Origin: Dromaius novaehollandiae | Lineage: Eukaryota; Chordata; Aves; Casuariiformes; Dromaiidae | Assembly (NCBI RefSeq): GCF_036370855.1 | Contig: NC_088098.1 | Span: 38,815,981-38,879,980, forward strand | Direction of reading: 5' to 3' | DNA: 64,000 bases | Shown: positions 36,340-48,000 of the stretch, piece by piece | Layout of the letters: every line of letters begins with the position of its first letter | Position numbering within the stretch: position 1 is the first letter of the stretch | The notes under the pieces: generated by a model | The model's input: only the letters and a program-made list of their open reading frames with translations | What the model was told of the DNA's origin: nothing | Databases searched by the model: none | Position numbers and translations under genes: made by a program

Positions 36340-39300
36340 GGTGCACCCCTCCAAAGGCATAGCAGAGCAAACCTCCCACCTGCCTTTGGCAGGGAGTTTG
36401 CACAGTTCCTGGCACAGCTACTCACCACAGCAGTGGTCTTGGGCCCGTGAGCCAAGCTGCTCCTTCCAGCCTTGTGCGCGGGCTCCCTGCTCAGGATCCG
36501 TCCCACCCGGCTTTGAAGACCCCCACCAGGAGACCCCGTGCCACAGCCTGTCATCGAGGCTTGCTCTAGAGCAGGAAAGGAGCAGGCATTTTAGGAGCTG
36601 CAATCCATCTGATCTATTTTAAACAGCTACTTTGGGATAAGATGTATCACGTCCTGGAAGTGCCTATTTCACTCCACCGCTAGACACCTACATCTGCTCA
36701 GATCATTCCCACTTCATGGTCAGCAGGCTCAGCTGGGTAAATGCAGCCCAGCTGATCAAAGGAATGTTTTGCTCGACAAACACATTCCCCTGCACGTTTT
36801 TCAATTGATGTTTAATTTACAAAAGTATTTACAAAAATTCCATTTACCTTTTGGGAGGTGCTATTTACTGAGTTATATTTTTGTTTAGAATCCCTTAGTG
36901 GATTTGGAGGTCAAGTTTACAATGTCTGAATTTTCCAACTACAAATGTCTATTTCTTACGTGTTTAAGTATTTTTGCTGGAAACTGTTGAGGAACTAGGT
37001 TTCTTAACAGTATAGCAGAGGTTTAATTATTGCAGGAGTTTGTACATTTGTTTTTAGAAAACTGGGGATTTTCAAAAATGATGTGATAATTAAGGGATTT
37101 TAACCCTGGCCTAAACAAAGTAAGCTGGCTCTGACTCTTCATGAGAACCCCAGTCTCAGATTTTGGGGCAAATTTTGATTGACATGTTCTTCACTTCAGT
37201 ATGGCAACAATTGAGCAAAAGCAAGATTTTTGCATGGGTTATCTCGGTTTTACACCGGCTACAGGGAGCTCAGCCGCTGTTTCAGTCTCTCCTATAGTGA
37301 TCTCATGGTTTCAGGAGAAGTCGCGCACCTGTGTGCATTGCTTTGGCGACAGGGCAGCGCGTGGGAATGCACGTTCCCGTGTGAGGGAACAAGCACATCT
37401 GGGAACGCCTGGCTGGGGCCAGGGGCTGAAGATATATCAGCACCACCAATACAAAGCCACAGACGGTTTTACTTGGGTGAAAAAAAAAAAAGAGAAGCCA
37501 GTGCCTGTGACAGCTTTCTCATTTCTGACCAGGATTGCGACTCTTCATTTATCAGGGCTGAAAAGCCAGTTTTGTCCCTACAGGATTATCAAGGCAGTGA
37601 TTCCTTGTCACAGGCTGCACATCAGCTTCGAACTCTTTGACACCCAGCCTTGTTCCTCACTGTGCCTTGCCATCATCCTGAGGTTTCAATATTAACTTTG
37701 CTGGACTCCATTATGTGGCTTGAGGCTCGTGGTGTTTCAGGAAGGCTCAGCAGCCTCCGGGCAGCACAGGCCGCTCGGTCGGCTCCCTCTGCGCCCGGGG
37801 TACGGCGTGGGTCGCCTGCCGTGTGCAGGCACCTTCCCTCCCCTTCGTCGCCCAGGGAGGCGATTCTGCAACCCCACATCCACGCAAGTAACTCCCAACC
37901 GCTGAAGAAGTCCTGCCAAAGTAAATGGCAATATCAGCGGGAGGACAGATTTGTGTAATCAGGCCAACCACTCTGGAAGATTTTACCATCAAAATAAAGA
38001 CAGCTATGTGGATTTCTGCTTTTCATATTCATGAAAGACAGCAGAACTGCAGAAGATGGAAAGTAAACACCATACATAATTTAGCAAATATTCACTGCAG
38101 AAATATTTTTAAGATTACCTGCAGAAGTCCCAGAAAAAAATGTAAATAATTAATGTCATGTGGTGCGGAAAACAGCCGAGCCCTGCTACTGCTCTCCATG
38201 CTGCCTGCCCGGCAGTGCCGCTCTGGTGCGGCTGTGCCGGTTATGGGCAGCGGTTTTCTTCCTACAACGTCCCAGCGTGTTTTTGGTCCGAGTGCCACGG
38301 CAAGGCTCGCCGGCCCCCTGCAGCACCCTTCGCATCGGCAGGCAGCGTATCCGCTTTCTGCCTGCTCTGGAAGCCCAGCCACGTGCTTACTGCGGGGCAG
38401 ATTTAGGTTGAGGTTTCCAGGAGTCTGCCTCCGTGTTTTTTCCAATCAGACTTTACTTCCTGTGGGACACAGAGTAAGTGCCACTAAATGGACCTTTATC
38501 ATGGTCTGAGATTTGGGAGAGGACGATGGGTGGGAGAGAGAGGGAGTGAAAGTCCTGGCGAAGCACCGCATCTACCCAGCCCTACTTCAAAATGAAAAGC
38601 AAAAACACAGGCAGCATGTACTGAGGATAAAACACCTGGTATTAGCCAGGCACAGAGGATTTACAACCCTGGTTGAGATGGGTGTTTTCTCGAGATGAGC
38701 ATCCTCTGGGTAAGAACAGGGCAGACCAGCTGCTTCAAAGAAAGCACGAGAAACCTGGAAGCTGCTTTTACCGGGTAGTTTCCTCCAGGTAAAACTTCTT
38801 CTACGCCTACATCAAATGAAGGGAATATCACGCCCTGAAAATAGAGTGTTCACACTCATCTCAAAACTCATGTCTTTTAATCCTTAGGGAATAATCCCTT
38901 CCAGCCGCCTCAGTTTCTCCGAAGGGCACAGGGATTCCTGCACTCCAGTCTGCGTGTACGGCTCATTTGGTGCTCTTGGAGTTTCAAGGTGGCCAAAATA
39001 AAGATCCACATAATGAAAGAAATGCAAAGAAAAGCGAGCAAAACTAAGCCAAAAACCATCTTCAGGCGTTTCATTGCAGAGACAAAAGAGGGAAGGCACG
39101 GTTACGTGCTGCAGAAGGCAAGAAAGAGGAAATCGTTCCCGGCTGCATTAACACAAAGCCGGGGAGCCCTGGGAAGGCTGCTCGTTTCCATACCCGTCTC
39201 TATACCAGGCAGATATGGCCTTTGAGTAACCTGGGCATATAGCAGAAGAAATGCCAAGAGATCAAATGGAGTGTGTTTTTCTGGGAGTAGCCATCAAGCC

Positions 39301-39589
39301 ACAACATACGAAGGTCACTGTCTTTCTGACAGGGATTAAAAACGTCCCCCAGGTGATACGTCCAGTGCAAACGCAAAGCTCGTGTCCTCCTGCGAAAGCT
39401 GCCATGGTCCTAATGGTGCTTCTCTCCTGGCTCTCTGTAGGGAAAGGCAGAGCAAAAACATGAGCTGCACCTCTAAATCCTGACTGAAACGAGAGCAGGC
39501 TTTTCTGTTTGCTTTGTTGTATCGCCGGCACTCCGGTTGCTAGAAGAATGTGGAAATCGCTGTGGGATTTGTAGGAAATCTGATCTTAC
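36340..39589. other. Non-coding stretch with unassigned ORFs
   Basis: A 164-codon plus-strand frame at 37201-37695 starts MATIEQKQDF and includes a lysine run from a poly(A) tract. I recognise no domain, and a 136-codon frame overlaps it, so neither is called. Otherwise no features. Confidence 0.4.
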
Positions 39590-39880
39590 AAGGCACCTCT
39601 TTCAGTAATGGCTGCAGGTAAATCCTCCGGAGCACCATTTAATCAAATGATTGTAGCCATTAATTATATTTTACTAGAAGCCAGATATATTTAAAAGAGA
39701 GAGACGCTAAATCCTGAACACTCCACAAAAAGGTGAACAAAAATCTCCCCAGTTACTTGAAAATTGCCTTGAGTTACACAGAAGTAATTAAAATTTCATT
39801 TTAGTTTAAAAGAAAAGTAAATCATTATTCATTTTCAAAGAGCTATCTTTTAATTAGAGAAGCCAGTTTTGGCTTAGCAC
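39590..39880. promoter_or_regulatory. Candidate conserved non-coding element
   Basis: AT-rich block containing ATTTAATCAAATGATTG, CCATTAATTATATTTTAC, GAAGTAATTAAAATTTC and CTTTTAATTAGAG. It therefore holds several TAATTA/TTAATTA homeodomain-type sites within 250 bp, between GC-richer flanks. It looks like a developmental enhancer but could be plain AT-rich DNA. Confidence 0.2.
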
Positions 39881-42325
39881 GTTTAAGATTTCAGCTGCGT
39901 TGAATGCAGTATTATGGATTTGAAATACAACATCTCGCTCTCCTCAATATTTCGGCACTGTACCGGCACGGGGTGCAAAAGCGAACAGTACAGCTGTATC
40001 GCCTGTTCCAGGCAGGAATTTCTGAGCCTTTTGCAAACATGAGTCAATATTTGTAGGTGAGATCATTAAGTATTATTAGCGCTGTTGGTTTGTAGGTGGT
40101 ACAGAGAGACTGGGGAATTGAGGAGCGCTGCTCAGCCCTGCTCCGTGTTGTGTATCGGGGTGAGGCAGAGTACGAGCAACGCATCTTCATGGGTTTGCAC
40201 AGCACCCGGCTCCAGCTGTTGTGCCCGCTCCTGCTCCAGCCTGGGCATTGCTTTCTGCAGCGGGAGAGGAGGCAGAGCCGTACCCTTCCCTCCAGCCCCG
40301 CGCCGTGGAGGAACGTGGGCATGATGGGGACGCGCGTGGAGGGACCCTCAGCTCCTCACCGGGCTGACGAGCATCGGGCCAACACCAAACCTGGCACGTG
40401 AGGAGCTGCCCGGAAGCTGAGTCAGAGCCTGGGCTGCAATGAATCACCCCAGTTGGGTGATTCGCAGTCCTCTGCCTTCATGAGCAATGCAACTGGTCCA
40501 AAAAATTTCCATTCACATATTGCATGGCAAAGAGAGTCTGTTTTTCAAAATACATTCAGTTTCTCCAGGTTTCGTCCCTGAGCTCAGAACAGCCTGGTGG
40601 TCCAGGCCCCCGTATGCCCACTGATCTCCTCTGAGTCCTTGAGCAACACTTCAAGTCCGCCTTTCCCGCTGCTCCTGCCCTGTGACACATTCCCTTATGT
40701 CCCATGTGCATTGTCAGGTTTAGGGCACAGAAACCCAGGCTGCCAGGGAAAATACAGGCAATTATCCACTCTCAAATCCAAATGGCAAAGAAGGGCTCTT
40801 TCTACTGAAAAGGTGCTACTGCGGAGAAACCAGTCTTGCTGCAAGTCTCTGACCGGGAGATGCAAGTGAACTGCAGAGTGTAAGGAGCAGAGCTCCCCTG
40901 GGAAAACACTCTTGCTATAATTCCCATGTCATCCACGTTTTCTTTCAGCATCTATTCACTGTTAATTATTGTTTCAAATTCCACTCATTTCTCCTGCCTT
41001 TTCCCCAGGCAATTGCTGCGAGGCACTTGAAGGTTAATGGGCCATGTGTTTATTTTTAGCTCTGCATCTCCTTAACATAGGAGAACCTGGTTGATGGCAT
41101 AATAATCTCCCCTAGCCAACATGAACAATTTCTGCCTCCAGTGCCCTTCCGAATACTATTTCTTTCTTTTTTCCAATGGGGTGGTTGAAAATAACCCCGC
41201 AACCTGCTGCATGAGGCACAACACATGGGCTCTTGCCCCTCTCTGACAGGCGCTTCCAGGTAGAGACCGCCTGGAAGGGCAAAAACGCTTCCAGCAAGTT
41301 GTGGTGCACCAGATTCACCGCTACTGTGGGTGCAGAGAAGCAGCCAAAAATGCTCTTTCTCAAACAGAAGGAAACCCCAGAAAAGAAGCCATTCCCCTGT
41401 ACAAATTATTTGTTTCTCACTCAATCTATTACGTTTCTGCCCAATGCAGGCTCTCCCATGTTAAGAGAATAGGGGTAGTCAGTCTACCAGGAAAAATGTG
41501 GGGAGCTGAGGCAGACTTTGGGGGGTTATGGCTTACAAAGATTTCATGTGTTGGGAGCTGTGATTTGATGGGCCCCGTAAGAGCCTCTCCCATGCTGCAC
41601 AAGGGAAATTCAGACACTCACCAAAATGTGCATTTTGCAGATTCTGTGAGTAGGTTTTAAACGGTGTATGGTACCAAGAGAAAAAGCAGACACCCCCCAC
41701 TTTGCCCCAGCTGGAAGCACAGGGCATTGAAAACCCCACAGGGGCTGAAGCACCCCAGAAATGTAAAATTGTGCTGAAGCGTGAAGCAGTGCTTTGCTCC
41801 ACGGCCACAAACAAGGGTGGCGGAACAGCCAGAGCGGAGCTTTCCTGAAGCAACTTTTGTCTTTATCGGTTCTGAGATGACTGAGGATGACCCTGCAGTG
41901 CAGAAATTTGTGCAATACTGTGTTTGGATGAAGTATATGAGGAATGTATGTTTAAATAAAGACTGCAGGAAAGAAGGTGAAAACATGAAGCAGGCTGAAA
42001 GCCAACACTAAGCTGTAGCTGTTCCCTGAGAGCCCAGAGAGACCCCAGACTGTGACAGGGGACCAGGATGAAATACTCAGAGAGACTCAGGGGACAGCCA
42101 GAATAAGCCCTTGGCCCTGTAAGTAGTATTTGCCAAACCAAAAAAAGCCTCATGGCCCAGGCTATAGTTTCTGAAGCAGAGCTCATACTCAGGCACTGCA
42201 GATAGGATACAGAAACCACAAAACTAACCAGGGACCCTAAAGAGCACACTGAGTTCAAAGGCAAAGACCTCAGAAAAGAGCAAGCGAGACACAGACATGT
42301 CCCAAAAAAGGAGGGAGACCTGAAA
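39881..42325. other. Non-coding stretch
   Basis: No gene or named repeat recognised. Short overlapping ORFs on both strands show no known domains. Confidence 0.45.
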
Positions 42326-42370
42326 GAAAAAATAATTTTAAAAAGAAAAGAAAAGAAAAATAATTTTAAG
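42326..42370 (+). repeat. A-rich (AAAAG) tract with duplicated AAATAATTTTAA
   Basis: An AAATAATTTTAA word occurs on both sides of an AAAAG tandem run. It is a simple-sequence expansion. Confidence 0.7.
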
Positions 42371-45300
42371 TCACATTTGGGGATGTCGAGTGCAAGAAGT
42401 AGTGGTATTGGCACAGAAAGAAAAGCCAGAAGCAATAGCAGGTAAATGGCTAAAACTCATTTTGCATTACACCGATTACATAGGCGAGTGTAGGAACTAG
42501 GGGTGGAAATCATCTGATGCGTGGCAGATGTTTCTAGGGCATGATTCATCCCACCCCAAAGGAGATGTCAACATTTAGTCAGAGGAATTGTGCCTTAAAA
42601 GTGCCTCTTTCTAAAGCCAAAAAAAGGGAGTCTTGGGTGGCTAGCGCTGCCTTCTTCCTTGCCAAAGGAGTGTGCATTGGAAAGGCCAAGAGACTGAAAG
42701 CAACGGAGGAAGACTGAGGGTCACTTCCAGGGGCTGAGGGCAGGACACCTCCAAGGAGCTCCCCTGTCCTCCGCACCACAGAGGCTGCAAGGATGCCTCG
42801 TCCTGGGGACATGGGGCAGAGCCACCAGGATGATTCACTTGGCAACCCATGTGGGGAAAAAAAGATTTATCCAGAAAAGGTATGTTGCTGAAGAGAGTTT
42901 TTTCATTTGCACAAGAAAAGGAGTCTGGCACCAACCTTTTCCCTGGGCTGTTTGCACCCATGGGCTCCTGGATTGCCCTGGGAGAACAGCACATGCATCC
43001 GCACATGGACAGCATTGCCACAGGAGACAATGTTTCTCCAGACTGATTTTTGGTTGTGCTCAGCAGCTGAGGCCTCCTCCAAGAAACTGTCCTTGTGCTT
43101 TAAATCTTATACTTCTCTTGACCTGGTGGAGGGCAGCAATGGCAGCACAGCTGACATTTTGAAGAGGAGAGCACAATGAGAGACTCTCTGTGGACAGAGA
43201 CAGATCTGGCGGGCTGCAATCATACAAGGAATGCAATTCTCTCTGAAAGGACTCAGCCCTGCAGAAAATTATCATGAGGGATAGAATTGAGCAGCCAAAC
43301 TGGCATATTCCCAGCTCCTATTATGAATATATGGGAACATTCTTAATGCTAAATTGGGACTTTTTTCAAAAGCATCTGGATGTTGATTCAAAGGAGCTAC
43401 ACAGGAAAATGTGTTACAAAGGCTGAATCAGGGCCTTTCAATTTAATTGAGAGGCCTTCGATTTTCTTATGGAATTGAAAAGTCTAGAAAGAGAATCAGA
43501 TACATTTTGTAGCAGTCTGAGATAAACGACATTACTGCTTGGTTGCTAAGGCTTATTGCATATGACAAAAATTTAGGCTAGGTCTTGCACAAGAGCCCAG
43601 CGGGGTAGAACAGGCCCTTCTGGATAGTGGCTGGGCAAAACTACGCATAAGTTGTATTTTTTTATTTTTCTGGAGCAAGCCCTCTCGCGTGGCCATTCCT
43701 GCTGTTACCAGTACCGGCACAGCCAGCCGAGGAGCTGTGGTTGCGAGGGGCTGGAGGAGGCAGCAAGTAGGGGATGTGTGTGGGGAGGCAAACAAGAAGG
43801 ACAGTGCAGGTGCAAGTAGAGCATCCATGCCCTGGCAAAGGCTCCCTGGCGTAATTAGCCAGTATGTTGTTTGCATTTAAAGTTCTTTAAAAGGTGCATA
43901 TTGATGGTTAAGTACTGATACTGCTGTGCGTGACTGGGGAAAAGGCAGCGTGCGGTGAGATGCTCCTGCAAGAACTGCTGGAGGATCAGCTACATCCAGC
44001 CTTGGGCTGGTGGGTGCTGCTCAGGCAGGGCTGGACGACGGCCTCCAGCCAGGGAAGTGCGAGCTGCAAGCTGATCTGAGCGAGGGGGACACGGTCCTGC
44101 AAAAGGCACCCTGAGCCCCTGGGCTTTGGCCGGCTTTGGTTTGGTCTTTATATTTTTAATTCGCTTGATTCTTTTGAGGCTCATTTCAGAAGCGTATTGG
44201 GTAGAGCGAGTGGCAGGTCTGATTCAGCATTACCCCTGGCCTCAGCCCTTAAGTCACCGAGAAAGGGAGAGGCACCTTCAGCCCGAGCACGGTGTCGCAG
44301 GGGAGCTCAGCCGCCGTCACCCGCTCCACCGCGGTGCGGATTAGACTGCCGTGCTGCTAAACGGCCTGCTCGCAGCCTGGGAAAGCGTGTGCAACGTGCT
44401 TACAGGATTACTCAGCCATCCAGTTGTCAGAATTATGAAAAGCTCCCCAAAGTCAATACACATTAATGCTATTTTTATCTCCTTGAAAATGCAGTTAGTG
44501 TGAAAGGCTGTGCCAGCTGCACGGTTTCCCTTACACCTATTTAATGTAAGATATTTCGATAGGTGTGGTGATGGCCATAACACAGCCAGCAGCACTTTTT
44601 AGTGGCCACATCCGCCCATGTTTCTGAACGTGAGTTTTCTGGTTTAGAAAGTTCCCGAGTCGAATCTGTCTTGGTGCAAGCCGACCTCATGCCATCAGTT
44701 CCCATGGAGCTGCACCAACCTACCCCAGAAGAACGAATGACCCATATAGTTCAATAAAGTGCAACTGCATTTACTCCTTCATTCTCAAGGTTGCTATTCT
44801 GTTGGTAGAGCACAAAATTTGGCCAACAGGACACTTGGTATTTTCTTGGCTCTACATTTATTTCATACACCGTTCTGTATGTGTGGTGATTTTAAACCTC
44901 AAGACTTTTCCTGACGATTTCCTGAATTAGTTTTCATGCGTAACTGAGGTCTTTAGTGTCAATGAATGACACTTTGACAGCCTTCATTAAAGGCCAATTC
45001 AGCTTCAGAGATATTGCATATCCGATACACGCTTCCCTGCCAGGGAGCTACTTAGCAGCTGGGGCAGCGACACAGCTTTCCTAGGCTATAATTCAGCAGC
45101 CTGGTAATGGGAAATGAGCAGTTGCTGAGGCTGATTTTCCAGCCCTGGCACTGAAGGCACAAGCACAATCTGTAAATGAAGAACGTATGCAGCACTGCCT
45201 TGCTGTGGGGCTGCGATACGCTGCCACCTCCCTTTTCCCCTCCGGGTCTCAGGGCTGACGGAGAAGCAGCGAGCCCCCGCGCCCGCAGCTCCCGCAGCAG

Positions 45301-47955
45301 GAAAAGCAGAAGCAGGGGCTGCTTTTACAGGCCGGGCTCAGCTTGTGTTTTGTGAAGCTATCCTTGGACCGAGCCCTGGCTGCAGTGAGCAGCACGTCCT
45401 GGCAGAGGATGAACCACCCACCTCGGCCAGCGGCTGCGTGCGGTTATCTTTGGTTTTGAAGGACTTTGCACAAAGCGGCCAGCAGGAAAAACACCACCTG
45501 CGGCTTGGAGACTCCCGGCCTCCTTTGAGCCTCCTATCAGCCTCTCTCCAGAGATGAAACTGGGGGAGGGAAAGGATTGCCCTTCTGCTTCGGCTCCCGT
45601 GACAAAGGGCAAAAGGATTAGGGAGTGGAGAAAAAAGCACAGTCGCAGCCTTGCTAGGGATAGTTTCTCCCCCACCGCCGGGAGCTGCATGCACTTCCCC
45701 GAGGGCTCAGTGGGGCTCGCCGCGTCGCTGCCCTCCTGTTTTCGGCAATGCACCGCTCGCACCCTGACCTGGCTCGGCCCCTGGAGCTGGAAGAGAAGGC
45801 ATCGTCAAGCCTGATCCAGTTTTGGTCCTCCGGTGGTGGGGGCATGAGTCAGGAAAGGGCTGCATACAGCTGCTGCACAAAAAGGCCGTCCAACTCACGT
45901 GTGAACGAAGGCATAGATATTAAGTTTGCCCTTAGCCCTTAATAAAGAACCAGTTAAGTCCCATTTGGATCATTGATTTCAAGTGGGAGTTCAATACTGA
46001 AGTGCTTTTGACATGTTTGCCGGCTCTGTAGTTTGCAGACATTATCTGCTGCTGCTGCTTTTTCAATTTGTCTCCTGACTCTGAGAGCAGAGAGGGCAGG
46101 TGCGAGCGCAGGGAGGACGGTGTCTCCAGTGAACCGACGGCTGGAGCCGGCCCCAGGGAGACAAGAAGCTGCATTTGCTCACGGCAGAAATCTGGAGCCC
46201 GAACCCGTAGCTAGGTTCTCCAGGACAAGCACAGGGACTGGCGGGAGAGGGACATGGACCCACCCACTCCAGCAACTCCACCGCGTTTCATCTCGGGGTT
46301 TAGCATCTGTGATATGAGGACCTGTGTGCAAGTTCATGATGACGCTTATGGGAGGAACATAAAACCTTTCTTTGTCTAAGGAAAAAAAATCTCACTGGAT
46401 TTTTGATCACACTTTGGGTCCACACAGCTCCATTAACTTGGGAGTCTTGAAACCTTACTCTTTCCTGGTGGAAATCGCTTCCTCCTGTGAGAGTGGTTTT
46501 GCAAAGTTTTACAATATATTTTACACCATTTTGTATTTAGGAAGAAGAGACCTCCGGCACAGATGCTCTTCCATCTTCTTGCTTTCCTTCCCTGCTAATG
46601 AAAGTGATTCAGATCCACTGAGGGCAGAAAAGCCACCTAAGTACTTAGACTTCCAAACATAATGCCTAGTAATTAAATAAAAACTTGCCCAGAGATTAGC
46701 CAATTTCCTGTGATTAATACCAACCTATAAGTTTTATTAATGAGGATTTCAACCAAGGAATGCATTTTCTAAGTCTATAAAGTATCTGCAATATTTTCCT
46801 GAGTTCCTTCACTGTCTTATAATTATAAAAGCCTGATGCATTTTTATCTCCATAATCTGATTTCCAGCTGGGATCAGGAAGAAATTTCTCTTAATGATGT
46901 ATAGATATGCACCACTGTCTCAAGTGTATTACATTGTGTGGCTTTTTTCTGTCTTCTGTAGCTCCAGATACAGGCCACTGATGAAGAAATATGAGACCAT
47001 TGGCAAATTCTGATATTCTAGTTTATGCATTCCTGTATGATTTGGGGGATCTGATACGCTTGGCGGGGGGAGGCCCGGGCCTCTGAGTCAGTGAGGTCTT
47101 GGTCCTTATTCCCAAATCTGATGCATTTTGCTGAGGAAGATAATTTTGCTGATGTTTTCGTTTTATGCACAGACACAAATGAAAAATGAGGAGCAAATGT
47201 CTGATTAGAATAATAGCCTGGAATTTTTTTTGCTGGGCTAAGTTTGCTTAAACAAGCTTTTTCTCTGGGTTCCTGTAAAAGGTAGGCAGGCCAGGCTGCC
47301 TCCCAAGCTGTGGGCTTTGACTGACGGTGACCAGGTATGAGGAGGTTTCAGAAACAGGGAAAATGAAGGAAGAAATTCACGGGTGAGGCCTTGGCCCTTC
47401 CACAGCGGTTTTGCCATGAACATCAGTAAGGCCAGGACTTCTTCCAGAGAGGTGGGTAGCTCCTTGGAGACTCTGCAAGGGCGGATGGGCCATCCGAGGC
47501 CAGCGACAGTGCTGCAATGGGGAAAAGCCATGTGATGGTAAGACTAGGAGAAGGGGGCGGCATGTGGCTCTGCAGACACCAGCATCACTGGGCAGCGGGG
47601 ACTGAACCCAGGAAGGCAAAAGGCCCTGCGAAACCTGCTGCTCTGAGAGGAGCTAGCGGTGGCTGGCCGGGCTGAAGGAACTGCTCGTTCTTGGTGCAGC
47701 TGTGACTCAGTAAGCCAAGCCCAAGGGGGAGGGCACGTTGCTTGAAAGGCCTCCTCGTGTGTGAGCTTGTCTGAAGGGAGAAATGAAGATCCGCACGGCA
47801 TGGCGCCAGGAGCAGGTATCTTCTGTACCATCGCAACCTTCTCAGATTTACCGAGTACGCTCACTGGTGGGCTACTCTATTGCTTTCCTGTGCAGCTGGG
47901 TGCCACAAAGAGGTGTTAAAGTTAGGAGGAGCATTTCTGGATGTATCTAAGGGCA
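42371..47955. other. Non-coding stretch
   Basis: No gene recognised. AT-rich blocks at 43270-43560 and 46660-46870 contain ATTAAT/TAATTA words and may be regulatory. A GC-richer patch lies at 45200-45800 without an identifiable promoter. Confidence 0.4.
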
Positions 47956-48000
47956 GCGCATGTCCTCCCTGAGCACGTCCTCTTTGAGCATGTCCTCCCC
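47956..48000 (+). repeat. 15-bp minisatellite, three imperfect units
   Basis: Three successive units of the form GAGCAYGTCCTCYYY (47956-47970, 47971-47985, 47986-48000). Confidence 0.75.

Noticed and set aside
41863..42435. 190-codon hydrophobic minus-strand frame
   Set aside because: Leucine/serine/phenylalanine-rich as expected from the complement of purine-rich DNA, including an AAAAG tract; no organised membrane topology or homolog recognised.
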